DNA of 53,587 nt from an uncultured Armatimonadota bacterium. GTDB taxonomy: Bacteria; Armatimonadota; Fimbriimonadia; Fimbriimonadales; Fimbriimonadaceae. Shown here one piece after another: positions 45,247 through 53,506 of this stretch. The translations under genes and the position numbers were made by a program. Each line of letters begins with the position of its first letter. Within the stretch, counting starts at the first letter, position 1. The DNA lies in NCBI GenBank assembly GCA_903833215.1, contig CAILEM010000102.1, forward strand, positions 1 through 53,587, in the 5' to 3' direction. Below the pieces are notes generated by a model. That model did not search any database. It worked only from the letters and a program-made list of their open reading frames with translations, and was not told the origin of the DNA.

Positions 45247-47351
45247 GAGTCCGACTTCTCCACTTTTCGAGCGTCAATTTTTAGGCTTCGGCAAAATGGC
45301 TTGAGGTCTAGCTTCAGTTGCTCGACGGTTTCGGGCTTGACCACATCGGCTGAGTACATTTCTTTGACAAAGCGTGCCGTCAGTGCCTTCGCGGGAAGGT
45401 ACGACGCCCCTAATTCAGCCTGAATCGAGTCGACAAACTCATTCGCCGTCTGTCCAACACTCCTTCGCCGCCCCACCGCGCGTTCCATCGCTCTATTAAA
45501 CACGACAAACGTCTTATCTAGCTCGGATCGGAAGTTCCCAGTGCGCTTGACATTTCGCGTGGAACGAACTACCGAAGCAATCAGGCCAACAATTGTCAGC
45601 ACGATGAGCGCGTCAATCGCGATGGGCAGGAAGCCTTTTTGGTACCACGGGCGATTGTCACCCATTTCCCCGATACCCTCGCCAGGAACTGCCGCAGCAT
45701 TGAGCGTCGGGTCGAAAACCACCCACCCGACGTTATCGAAGTAGAGTTCCGCCCAGGCATGGTAGTCCGCATCCGTAACGATGTATCCGCCGTCAGGTTG
45801 ACGTTCGCGATCGCCCGTCATGTAACCCTGAACGTATCTTGCCGGCAGCCCGACCGTTCTTGCCATCACAACCATTGCGCTCGCGAACGCGGTGCAATAG
45901 CCCTGCTTCAGGTCGAAAAGCGAGTACTCAACCGGATCACGCTCGCCGGGTGTCTCTGCTGCATCCAGGTTATAAACAATTCGCTTCTCAATCGCGGTCC
46001 GAATCGCAACTGCCTTTTCAAAATCAGTGGCCTTGTCACTCGTTACTTGTTGAGCAAGTTGCTGAACTCTCTCCGGGACAAGGCTCCTGTCAATGAACGT
46101 GCCCCATTGAATCTCATGCGTTACAGAGGTGGGACGGGCGGTGTTTTTGGGAGCGATGGCATAGCCGGTTAGGACGTTGTCACTCGTTGTGGAATTTGCT
46201 TGTTCCCAAGTCCCATCCACCTTCAAGTCCAGGCTACCGTTGTTGGTTGAAACCTGCTGCGTATTTGCCGGTAACGGCAAAAGCCTTAAGGTCCGGAGCA
46301 TATGGATTTTGAAGTCCAGTTTTTCCGGATCCTTGACCTTCCACTGTCCCATGTTATTAAGGGGAGATTCAATCGGTAGGTTGCTGTCCGTGGTGGTAAT
46401 GGTGTTTTGCCAGCCGTGACCGGTGTATTTATCGTATTGCTCGGTTTTTAGATAAGCAATACCGCTGGCGTTCAGCTTAAGAATTGGCCGAGAAACGGTC
46501 CTCGAGAATGGTCGCCCGATTCTGACTGACTGTCCGCCAACATCCGCGGTCCCCGCTTGTGCAGCCGCCGTAGCAGCAGCACGCACGGGTGGGGGCGTAA
46601 GTTTGACGAACCCGGCAACACTGGAAACCGACTCGCGAATAACCGGAGCACCCAAGAGGCTGACGAGCACCACTGCCATGGCGGAAGCAAGGGCCCATTC
46701 GGGACCAGCAATCCATCTCCACGGACCCTTCTTGAGCTTTAATGCAAGACCTGGTGTGGTCTCGACGCTGGGAATCGGAGCACCGGGTGCGAGCCCTCTC
46801 GTGAAGTACCCCGACTCAGCCGCCTTTTGCAGCATTTCTCGGCCGTGGGCTCGCGCAAAAAGTGTGGCGAGGCAAATGAGAAATGCGAAGAACGCTAAAG
46901 TCACCGCGCGAAACGTATCGTAACAACCGATAAGGCCAAAAAGGGCCAAAGCAGGAATGGCTTGAAAGAGCAGCGTAGAGTCTTGCCAAGTGGCAAAGCT
47001 CCCAAGCATCAGCATCCAGGAGAGCCAACCAGCCGCAGCAATTTCACGCGGAAATCCCCCTTCTGGCATGATGCCCCGTAGTTCGCCTGAGAAAAAGATG
47101 GCACCGATGACGGCAAGTGAATAGAAGAGGGCGTCAAATTTGATGAAGACCGAGTTGATGGTTAACCCGCGGATGAGGTAGCTGATACCCGCCCCGACAA
47201 TAACCGTGAGCACGCAGAAATAGCTAATGGAGGGCTGCTGGATACTCATGCCGGCTGAGTAAACGGCCAGACAGCTTCCAATGGACATCAGGACATAGTC
47301 CAACAACCCAATTCGAGTCAGGTCTCTCTCAGCTTTGGCTGGCACTGACAT
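45243..47351 (-). CDS. TgpA-like membrane transglutaminase
   Basis: A 702-residue membrane protein. Six or seven N-terminal TM helices (about 10-230) precede a periplasmic-type domain with the transglutaminase core: C486 in YCTAFASAMV, H531 in YHAWAEL and D547 in FDPT, a complete catalytic triad. One more TM (about 575-595) precedes a cytoplasmic C-tail of about 100 residues with a DUF4129-like helical end. Such proteins sit with MoxR and DUF58 in many bacteria and may modify or assemble periplasmic proteins. It overlaps the DUF58 gene by 23 nt. Confidence 0.9.
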   Translation of the reverse strand: MSVPAKAERDLTRIGLLDYVLMSIGSCLAVYSAGMSIQQPSISYFCVLTVIVGAGISYLIRGLTINSVFIKFDALFYSLAVIGAIFFSGELRGIMPEGGFPREIAAAGWLSWMLMLGSFATWQDSTLLFQAIPALALFGLIGCYDTFRAVTLAFFAFLICLATLFARAHGREMLQKAAESGYFTRGLAPGAPIPSVETTPGLALKLKKGPWRWIAGPEWALASAMAVVLVSLLGAPVIRESVSSVAGFVKLTPPPVRAAATAAAQAGTADVGGQSVRIGRPFSRTVSRPILKLNASGIAYLKTEQYDKYTGHGWQNTITTTDSNLPIESPLNNMGQWKVKDPEKLDFKIHMLRTLRLLPLPANTQQVSTNNGSLDLKVDGTWEQANSTTSDNVLTGYAIAPKNTARPTSVTHEIQWGTFIDRSLVPERVQQLAQQVTSDKATDFEKAVAIRTAIEKRIVYNLDAAETPGERDPVEYSLFDLKQGYCTAFASAMVVMARTVGLPARYVQGYMTGDRERQPDGGYIVTDADYHAWAELYFDNVGWVVFDPTLNAAAVPGEGIGEMGDNRPWYQKGFLPIAIDALIVLTIVGLIASVVRSTRNVKRTGNFRSELDKTFVVFNRAMERAVGRRRSVGQTANEFVDSIQAELGASYLPAKALTARFVKEMYSADVVKPETVEQLKLDLKPFCRSLKIDARKVEKSDS

Positions 47352-48531
47352 CCTCCTTGGGCATTAAAATGGGAGATCCACCGGCATCACGCAACGCACC
47401 CATGTAGCCGTGGTCCGCTGCAGAAAGAACTCCCCGTTTGCCACCGAAAGCATCGGCATCGTAGACTAGAGGCACGACACTAGTGCCTTTATTGGTCAAC
47501 TGGCTTACGGCATCGACAAACGTCGGGTCGGCAACTCCGATCATAACGAAGAGCACACTTCCAAGGGGAAGCAATCCCGCAAGAGCGGATGCCTGTTGGC
47601 CAAGAGTGTCTTTAGAGTCTGCTTGAAGGCCAGCCAAGTCTTCGTAGATTTCGTGAGTTCTCTCATGAACAGAACCGTGTGATGTTGTTGAGTCGATTCC
47701 CGGAAACACAACTCTGGCACCCTGCCTTAAGAATGCTTCGGCAAGGAAAACAGCGTGTCCACACATCAATTCAAGGGTTGTGTCGGCCCCCGACCCGATC
47801 TCGGTACCTTCCGTGTGCTGAATCAAGAATGCCGCCGCCGCGTGGGTTCCCGCCTCAAACTCTTTCACGAGCAGTTGCCCGGTTTTCGCAGTTGAACGCC
47901 AATGAACGTGCCTTAGCGAGTCGCCATGGACGAAATTCCGAACTCCGCGCGGTTCCAGGCCAGCACCACGCGTTTGGCCACTTTCTGCTTCGCTAATTCC
48001 CCAACCAGCCGCAGCCGGGAGTTCGATGGAAACGGGAATGGGTCGTGGCAACACCGTCATCTCTGCCGGGGTCGTTTCATATTGTCGCCGCTGCGTGACC
48101 AGACCCAATGCGTCGGTACCTTCCACTCTGAGTCCGCTCCACCGATACCTTCCGCGCTTTAGCGGGCGGAATTGGTATTGCGTCTGAATGGGGATATCGT
48201 AGGCGGCCGCTATCGGCAAGCTCGGCGTGAGATCGGCAATCAACAGACGGGGCGGGCGATTGTCTCGAACTTCAATGAGCGGGCGTCGTATTTTCCGCTC
48301 ACTCCAAACCGTAATCTGGACGGTGACCAAGTCGGCCACGCGAACACTCGCGGGCGCGATCCGCTCGAAGCGTAATCCCTTCACCGATAGCCACGCCTGA
48401 AATCGACACGCACCAATTGTGGCAACCAACGCGGTACCCATGTAGAAAAGCGCTGGAGAACCCAGCATGATAGCCACCACCGCCAAAAAGGCGGAGGCAA
48501 GCGTCAAAGTGAAGCCCGCTACGTTTCTCAA
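47329..48531 (-). CDS. DUF58 domain protein
   Basis: A 400-residue protein with two N-terminal TM helices (about residues 5-45) then a periplasm- or cytoplasm-facing beta region. The DUF58 signature is clear: GAGLEPRGVRNFVHGDSLRHVHWRSTAKTGQLLVKEFE. A vWA-like fold follows. It acts with MoxR and the transglutaminase; the mechanism is not established. Confidence 0.9.
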   Translation of the reverse strand: MRNVAGFTLTLASAFLAVVAIMLGSPALFYMGTALVATIGACRFQAWLSVKGLRFERIAPASVRVADLVTVQITVWSERKIRRPLIEVRDNRPPRLLIADLTPSLPIAAAYDIPIQTQYQFRPLKRGRYRWSGLRVEGTDALGLVTQRRQYETTPAEMTVLPRPIPVSIELPAAAGWGISEAESGQTRGAGLEPRGVRNFVHGDSLRHVHWRSTAKTGQLLVKEFEAGTHAAAAFLIQHTEGTEIGSGADTTLELMCGHAVFLAEAFLRQGARVVFPGIDSTTSHGSVHERTHEIYEDLAGLQADSKDTLGQQASALAGLLPLGSVLFVMIGVADPTFVDAVSQLTNKGTSVVPLVYDADAFGGKRGVLSAADHGYMGALRDAGGSPILMPKEDVSASQS

Positions 48532-48537
48532 ATTCGA

Positions 48538-49488
48538 TTAACCAACTGGGACGGGAGTTGGAACTGATTCTAGAGTTCGATTGATGACATCTTCGGGTGT
48601 CTGGCCCTTAGCTCGCATTTCTGCGCGAGGCATGACTCGGTGCGCCAAGATGGGTGCAGCCATCTCCTTAACATCGTCTGGCCTCACAAAGTCCATACCA
48701 TTCACGGCAGCCGCTGCCTGAGCCGCTCGCATCAAGTGCAACGATCCTCTCGGCGAAGCGCCAACGAGGAATTGGTTGCTTTCGCGAGTTGCACGGACCA
48801 CGTCGACAATATATCCACGGATGGATTCATGGACGAACACATCTCTCACCGCCGCTTGCATCTCAAGCAACGCATCAAGGCCAATGATGTTCTTAACCAA
48901 TTCAAGCGGGTGGGCAACTTGCTGTTGGCTCAAAATGTTCGATTCACTTTCTCGATCCGGATATCCGAGCGAAATTCTCGCAAAAAATCGGTCGAGTTGA
49001 GCTTCTGGAAGCGGGTAGGTACCCGTCATTTCGACGGCGTTTTGAGTGGCGATGACAAAGAACGGCTTCGGCAAAGCGCGTGTCTCACCGTCGGTCGTTG
49101 TCTGACTCTCTTCCATCGCTTCGAGCAAAGCCGACTGCGTTTTTGGTGTCGCGCGGTTGATTTCATCCGCCAAAACGACATTTCCAAAAATGGGACCGGG
49201 ACGAAACTCGAATTCGGACTGCTTCTGGTTAAAGATCGAACTGCCCGTGATATCTGACGGAAGAAGATCAGGCGTGAACTGGATGCGTCTGAATTCTCCA
49301 CCAATGGCCTTTGCGAGCGATTTTGCGAGCGTCGTCTTTCCAACACCGGGAATATCCTCGATCAATAGGTGCCCTCGGCAAAGCAACGTAATAACCGCCT
49401 TCCTAACTGTGTCGGGCTTACCTACGATTACCCGCTCGACTTCATTGATAATGTTCTGTGCGTTTCCCGCGATACTCGATGTGACCAA
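48538..49488 (-). CDS. MoxR-family AAA+ ATPase
   Basis: A 316-residue AAA+ ATPase of the MoxR group. Walker A is EDIPGVGKTTLAK, Walker B is VVLADEINRATPK, sensor 1 region FFVIATQNAVE and the Arg finger segment GTYPLPEAQLDRF. It is thought to act as a chaperone with DUF58/vWA partners. I set the start at TTG 49488 because a GGGGAGGA ribosome site lies 8 nt before it; a longer frame reaching ATG 49554 has no such site and adds 22 residues not typical of MoxR. First gene of the operon. Confidence 0.93.
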   Translation of the reverse strand: MVTSSIAGNAQNIINEVERVIVGKPDTVRKAVITLLCRGHLLIEDIPGVGKTTLAKSLAKAIGGEFRRIQFTPDLLPSDITGSSIFNQKQSEFEFRPGPIFGNVVLADEINRATPKTQSALLEAMEESQTTTDGETRALPKPFFVIATQNAVEMTGTYPLPEAQLDRFFARISLGYPDRESESNILSQQQVAHPLELVKNIIGLDALLEMQAAVRDVFVHESIRGYIVDVVRATRESNQFLVGASPRGSLHLMRAAQAAAAVNGMDFVRPDDVKEMAAPILAHRVMPRAEMRAKGQTPEDVINRTLESVPTPVPVG

Positions 49489-49610
49489 AAAAGCAGTCCT
49501 CCCCTCAAACGACGAAGCCAATCCCAAGATCGCGCCCTCTACATCTTTGTACAAGACAAGAGAAGCGTTCGTTTTATTCCTATACGTTAAAGCGACGTTT
49601 TATCACACCC

Positions 49611-49619
49611 TGCTACAAT
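49611..49619 (+). promoter_or_regulatory. Extended -10 promoter of the ROK kinase, leaderless start
   Basis: TGCTACAAT has the extended -10 TGn and TACAAT (49614-49619), exactly 7 nt before the GTG at 49627. No Shine-Dalgarno lies between, so transcription would begin at the start codon. Confidence 0.6.
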
Positions 49620-49626
49620 TCCGCCC

Positions 49627-50640
49627 GTGAGCATGAAGTGTGTCATTGGCGTTGATTTGGGCGGAACAAACGTTCGCGCTGGTTCGTTCTACGAAGACGG
49701 CTCAGAAGCGGGTCAAAGTTTCAGCAATTCATCAAATGCCCAACACGGTGTCCAAGCCGTCATGGAGGCAATTGCCAAAACGGTGGCCGAAGCAGAAGCA
49801 GCGTCGGCAGCAAAACCGGAGTCGATTGGCATGGCAATTCCTGGCCACATCGACGATACGGCCGGAACGGTTGTTTGGGCACCCAATTTCGGAGAAGTCA
49901 TCAACGGCGTATTTCAGAGCTGGCGAGATGTGCCCATTCGTGAACCTCTCTCTAAACTGCTTTCCCTACCCATCCACATGGGGAACGATGCGAATTTGGC
50001 CGCGTTAGGCGAGTATCGATTCGGAAGCGGTAAAAACTCGGCGCGCTGCCTTGTCATGTACACGCTTGGAACCGGTGTGGGGGGTGGCGTCGTCATGGGC
50101 CCTGAATCTGTTCAAGGTCCTGCAAGTGGCCCGTTGGTTCTGCTCGGGGGAAACAAGGGTGGTGCGGAACTCGGACATACCGTCGTCAACTACATGGGTG
50201 CCGATTGCAGTGCGGGGGAATATGGATCCCTTGAGAGTTATGTTGGCCGTGACGCCATCATGAAGCGCACTTTGCTTCGCCTCGGACGAGGAAGACAAAG
50301 CCTGTTGCCTGAAATGGTTAACGGCGACCTGGTAAAGCTCACACCCTTGCACCTTTCCCAAGCCGCGGATCTCGGCGACGAGGTAGCCATCGAGATTTTT
50401 GAAGAAGTCGGCACAATGCTTGGGGTTGGAATCGCAAACAGCATCACTGTTTTCGCGCCAGATGTAGTCGCGGTTGGGGGACAAATCGCCAAAGCTGGCG
50501 AATGGATTCTTGGTCCAGCACGAAAGACGGCGCGTAACACCGCCATTCCATCTCTCTACCGGGATGCAAAGATTGTGGTTGCCGAGCAGATTACAGAAGC
50601 GGGAATGTTAGGTGCTGCCGCCCTAGCGCTACAAGGTTAA
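49627..50640 (+). CDS. ROK-family sugar kinase (glucokinase-like)
   Basis: A 337-residue ROK kinase. The phosphate-binding DLGGTNVRAG is at 10-19; the catalytic Asp is in GNDANLAALGEY; TLGTGVGGGVV is the second phosphate loop; GGAELGHT carries the sugar-contacting Glu and the conserved zinc His. The zinc motif, normally CxCGxxGCxE, reads CSAGEYGSLE, so two of three cysteines are lost. Glucose or a related hexose is the probable substrate. GTG start, no Shine-Dalgarno; see the promoter entry. E2 gene follows 61 nt later. Confidence 0.9.
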   Translation: MSMKCVIGVDLGGTNVRAGSFYEDGSEAGQSFSNSSNAQHGVQAVMEAIAKTVAEAEAASAAKPESIGMAIPGHIDDTAGTVVWAPNFGEVINGVFQSWRDVPIREPLSKLLSLPIHMGNDANLAALGEYRFGSGKNSARCLVMYTLGTGVGGGVVMGPESVQGPASGPLVLLGGNKGGAELGHTVVNYMGADCSAGEYGSLESYVGRDAIMKRTLLRLGRGRQSLLPEMVNGDLVKLTPLHLSQAADLGDEVAIEIFEEVGTMLGVGIANSITVFAPDVVAVGGQIAKAGEWILGPARKTARNTAIPSLYRDAKIVVAEQITEAGMLGAAALALQG

Positions 50641-50701
50641 AGTACGAAAAGACAATGGCGGGTAATCTGTGGCCCGTTTGTATCGGAGGATCGAATAACG
50701 G

Positions 50702-51961
50702 ATGACCGAAGTGATCATGCCCAAAATGGGCGACGGAATGGAGGAGGGCACGCTCCTCGAATGGTTGAAGAAAGACGGCGAGAAGGTTAAGACCGGCGAA
50801 GTCATCGGGACCATTCAAACAGACAAGGCCACACTGGAGCTTGAGTCTCCGGGGACCGGTATTCTCACCGGAATCCTGCTCAGCGCCGGAGAGACCGTGC
50901 CTGTTGGGAAGGCGATCGCGGCCATTCTTAAAGCTGGCGAAACACTACCGGCTGGCTGGGGTGGAAGCGATTACAAATCCGCTTCTTCGGCTGTGGCCGC
51001 ACCAGAAGCAGCACCAGCTGCCTTAGAAGCTGCTCCATCGGTTCAATCTGCACCCGAAGTCGTTGCAGAACCCGCCACCGATATCCGGCTCAAGGTCAGT
51101 CCACTCGCACGGAAGATTGCAGCCGAGAAAGGCATTGATCTCAGCACGATTCAGGGTAGTGGGCCGGGTGGTCGCATTGTCGAGAAAGACGTCCAGAGTG
51201 CCGAGCCAATCGCTAAGGCAGCTCCCGTTGCGACGCCGTCGCCGGTTGTCATCGCTCCAACACCGGTCGTGGCGACGGAATCCGACACCGTAGTGCCTCT
51301 CAGCAGACTTCGCCAGATCACGGCCAAGCGTACGACCGAGAGCAAACAACAGGTTCCCCACTTCTACGTCACTGTGGAAGTCGACGTCGAGAAGATCCTC
51401 GCCCTGCGTAGCATGTTTGAGGAAGAGGAAAGCGGCAAGGTCAGCATCAACGACTTCGTCGTTAAGGCAAGCGTGCATGCCCTCAAAGACATGCCGGAAA
51501 TCAACGCGATTTTCCAAGGCACCAGCCTCCTCGTTCAGGGATCTGTAAATATTGGCATCGCAGTCGCGATTGCAGATGGCCTCACCGTTCCCGTCATCAA
51601 GAACGCTCAAGCCCTCAGCCTGCGACAACTGTCGGTGAAGGCAAAAGAACTCGCGAAGAAGGCAAAAGACAACAAGCTCAGCATGGACGAGCTAACGGGA
51701 TCAACGTTCTCGATCTCGAACATGGGAATGCTCGACGTGGATAACTTCCTCGCGATCGTGAACCAGCCCAACAGCGCCATCCTCGCTATCGCCTCCGTGC
51801 GAAAGAAGGTTGTCGCCACCGACGATGATCAAGTCGAAATTCGCAGCCGAATGAACATCACATGCTCCTTCGACCACCGAGTCGTCGACGGGGCCATCGG
51901 AGCCAAGTTCATCAACGTCATCAAGTCCTACCTAGAAAACCCAACCCGCTTGATTTCGTAA
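50702..51961 (+). CDS. 2-oxoacid dehydrogenase E2 (dihydrolipoamide acyltransferase)
   Basis: A 419-residue E2 component. One lipoyl domain (1-80; lipoyl Lys in QTDKATLELES), an Ala/Pro linker, a peripheral subunit-binding domain (VSPLARKIAAEKGIDLSTIQG at about 122-143) and the catalytic domain ending in SFDHRVVDGAIGAKFI (catalytic His, Asp). The single lipoyl domain and TEVIMPKMGDGMEEG start resemble pyruvate dehydrogenase E2 (acetyltransferase). No E1 or E3 gene is next to it. A GGAGG ribosome site precedes the ATG, and a strong terminator follows. Confidence 0.93.
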   Translation: MTEVIMPKMGDGMEEGTLLEWLKKDGEKVKTGEVIGTIQTDKATLELESPGTGILTGILLSAGETVPVGKAIAAILKAGETLPAGWGGSDYKSASSAVAAPEAAPAALEAAPSVQSAPEVVAEPATDIRLKVSPLARKIAAEKGIDLSTIQGSGPGGRIVEKDVQSAEPIAKAAPVATPSPVVIAPTPVVATESDTVVPLSRLRQITAKRTTESKQQVPHFYVTVEVDVEKILALRSMFEEEESGKVSINDFVVKASVHALKDMPEINAIFQGTSLLVQGSVNIGIAVAIADGLTVPVIKNAQALSLRQLSVKAKELAKKAKDNKLSMDELTGSTFSISNMGMLDVDNFLAIVNQPNSAILAIASVRKKVVATDDDQVEIRSRMNITCSFDHRVVDGAIGAKFINVIKSYLENPTRLIS

Positions 51962-51965
51962 GCGA

Positions 51966-52007
51966 GCGAAAAGCCCTCATTCGATCCTTCGAACGAGGGC
52001 TTTTTCG
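51966..52007 (+). terminator. Rho-independent terminator after E2
   Basis: Stem AAAAGCCCTC (51969-51978) pairs with GAGGGCTTTT (51995-52004), with extra pairing TTCGA/TTCGAA in the loop, then TTCG. A strong, nearly symmetric terminator 8 nt after the E2 stop. Confidence 0.9.
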
Positions 52008-52099
52008 TGCCTTCTGAATCAAAAACGATCAGGACCAACAACATTCAGCTCGAACCCCGCCGGACCTCCCAGCCAAGCAACCTCCTCTCAACCAACACG

Positions 52100-52403
52100 C
52101 CCCCCGTAATCGACGTCTCCGTGGCGTCGCCCCGAAACGCTGGAAAATCAAGCCGCTCGGCACAATAATTTCATCGGCAGCTGCGTCGGTACAATCACCG
52201 CCGACTACGGCGGCTTAAGTTGCCGAATTTGGGTAGTGGCTCCGACAGCTCAATTCCACCCTCAGCCCCCGTAGTCGCCGGAGATCGTACCGGCGTCCGG
52301 AAACGCTGGAAAGACGTCCTCCGACGGCACGTGCCAAAGCCGCTCGGCATAAGAAATTCCATAGGCAGCTGCGTCGGTACAATCACCGCCGACTACGGCG
52401 GCT
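52100..52403. repeat. Palindromic repeat units A and B
   Basis: Unit B (52264-52403) opens AGCCCCCGTAGTCGCCGGAG and closes CACCGCCGACTACGGCGGCT. The two arms are imperfect reverse complements around an internal spacer with AAACGCTGGAAAGACGTCC and CATAGGCAGCTGCGTCGG. Unit A (52100-52215) has a degenerate left arm and an intact right arm. Both carry the core GGTACAATCACCGCCGACTA found at 6.1-6.5 kb. Confidence 0.85.
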
Positions 52404-52452
52404 CATATGGTCGAAGTAATATGGTGGCTCCCTTAGTCCCAAATCCCCCCAC

Positions 52453-52588
52453 AGCCCCCGTAGTCGCCGGAGATCGTACCGACGTCCGGAAACGCTGGAA
52501 AAACATCCTCCGACGGCACGTACTGAAGCCGACCGGCAAACGAATCCCTCGAGCTGCTGCGACGGTACGATCACCGCCGACTACGGGT
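52453..52588. repeat. Palindromic repeat unit C
   Basis: Same layout as unit B: left arm AGCCCCCGTAGTCGCCGGAG at 52453, internal AAACGCTGGAAAAACATCC, right arm GGTACGATCACCGCCGACTA ending about 52588. There is no gene in 52008-52779. Open frames here are translations of the repeat. Confidence 0.85.
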
Positions 52589-52758
52589 CTGGCAGGTCAA
52601 CGCAAGGTTCACGATTCCCTTCCAGATACGAAGGGCGATCCCGATCGGCAAACGAATCCCTCGAGTTGCTGCGACGCTACGATCACCGTCGACTACGACG
52701 GCTGGTAGGTCAACGCAGGGTTCACGATTCCCCTCCAGATACGAAGCGCGTCGGTAGG
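52535..52758. repeat. 112-bp tandem duplication joining repeat units C and D
   Basis: GGCAAACGAATCCCTCGAG occurs at 52535 and 52647, and AGGTCAACGCARGGTTCACG at 52594 and 52706. The whole 112-bp unit is duplicated, giving a right-half-only copy D of the palindromic repeat (core GCTACGATCACCGTCGACTA). Confidence 0.85.
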
Positions 52759-52779
52759 CTCGCCGACAATTGCCTTGAC

Positions 52780-53442
52780 CTATCGCTTGCGGGCGATCGT
52801 GAGGCCATCACCAATTGGAATCAGGCAGCTTTCCATGCGCTCGTCAAGGTGGATCGTCGCGTTCAGGTCGCGAAGGATCGTGGTGTCAAGATCTGTGGCT
52901 TCGGGGTCGGCGACTTTGCCGTTCCAGAGCACGTTATCGATGAGCAACAAGCCGTTTGGACGCAGTAGCTTGACGACTCGCTCGTAGTAGTGCGGATAGT
53001 TCGGCTTGTCGGCGTCGATGAAGGCCATGTCGAATGTGCCGGCGTGGCCGTCGGCAAGCAGAGCGTCGAGGGTTTCGACTGCCGGTCCGAGGCGCAACGA
53101 TACTTTATGGGCGATCCCGGTCTCTGCCCAGTAGCGCCTCGCCATCGAAGTGAACTCCTCGCTGACATCGCATGCAATCACTGTCCCATCGTCAGGCAGG
53201 GCGAGCGCAACCGAGGTTGAGCTGTAGCCGGTGAAAACGCCAATCTCAAGGTAGTTCTTGGCTCCGATCAACCGTGCGAGCAATCCCATCAAGACACCTT
53301 GATCAGGACCGATCTGCATGCCGGCATTCGGCATTTCGGCGGTTTCCTTCCTCAGTCTCGCAAGTGCGTCCGGTTCATGAACCCAGTTGGCGGCAATGTA
53401 GTGCTGGAGAGTTTCAGGAATCAGGAACGACTTGACTAGCAT
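52780..53442 (-). CDS. Class I SAM-dependent O-methyltransferase
   Basis: A 220-residue O-methyltransferase of the caffeoyl-CoA/catechol OMT (COG4122) family. SAM motif YLEIGVFTGYSSTSVALAL, divalent-metal residues DMAFIDADKPNYPHYYE (Asp) and LLLIDNVLWNGKVADPEA (Asp, Asn). It methylates hydroxyls of aromatic or similar small molecules; substrate unknown. ATG at 53442 was chosen over an in-frame start at 53493 because MLVKSFLIPETLQHYI fits the family and a -10 box lies 7 nt before it. Confidence 0.9.
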   Translation of the reverse strand: MLVKSFLIPETLQHYIAANWVHEPDALARLRKETAEMPNAGMQIGPDQGVLMGLLARLIGAKNYLEIGVFTGYSSTSVALALPDDGTVIACDVSEEFTSMARRYWAETGIAHKVSLRLGPAVETLDALLADGHAGTFDMAFIDADKPNYPHYYERVVKLLRPNGLLLIDNVLWNGKVADPEATDLDTTILRDLNATIHLDERMESCLIPIGDGLTIARKR

Positions 53443-53449
53443 GAAAGCT

Positions 53450-53455
53450 AGTATA
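53450..53455 (-). promoter_or_regulatory. -10 box of the O-methyltransferase, leaderless start
   Basis: TATACT on the minus strand ends 7 nt before the ATG at 53442, with no Shine-Dalgarno between. No good -35 at 16-18 bp. Same geometry as the ROK kinase promoter. Confidence 0.5.
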
Positions 53456-53506
53456 TCGTTCCAATAAAACATAGTCCCAACTGAGGTTCTCATTCGTCTT
53501 AAATAT

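Noticed and set aside
52220-52708. 162-codon plus-strand frame
   Set aside because: It is a translation of the palindromic repeat units, with the same peptide (DRTGVRKRWKDVLRRHV) recurring because the DNA repeats.
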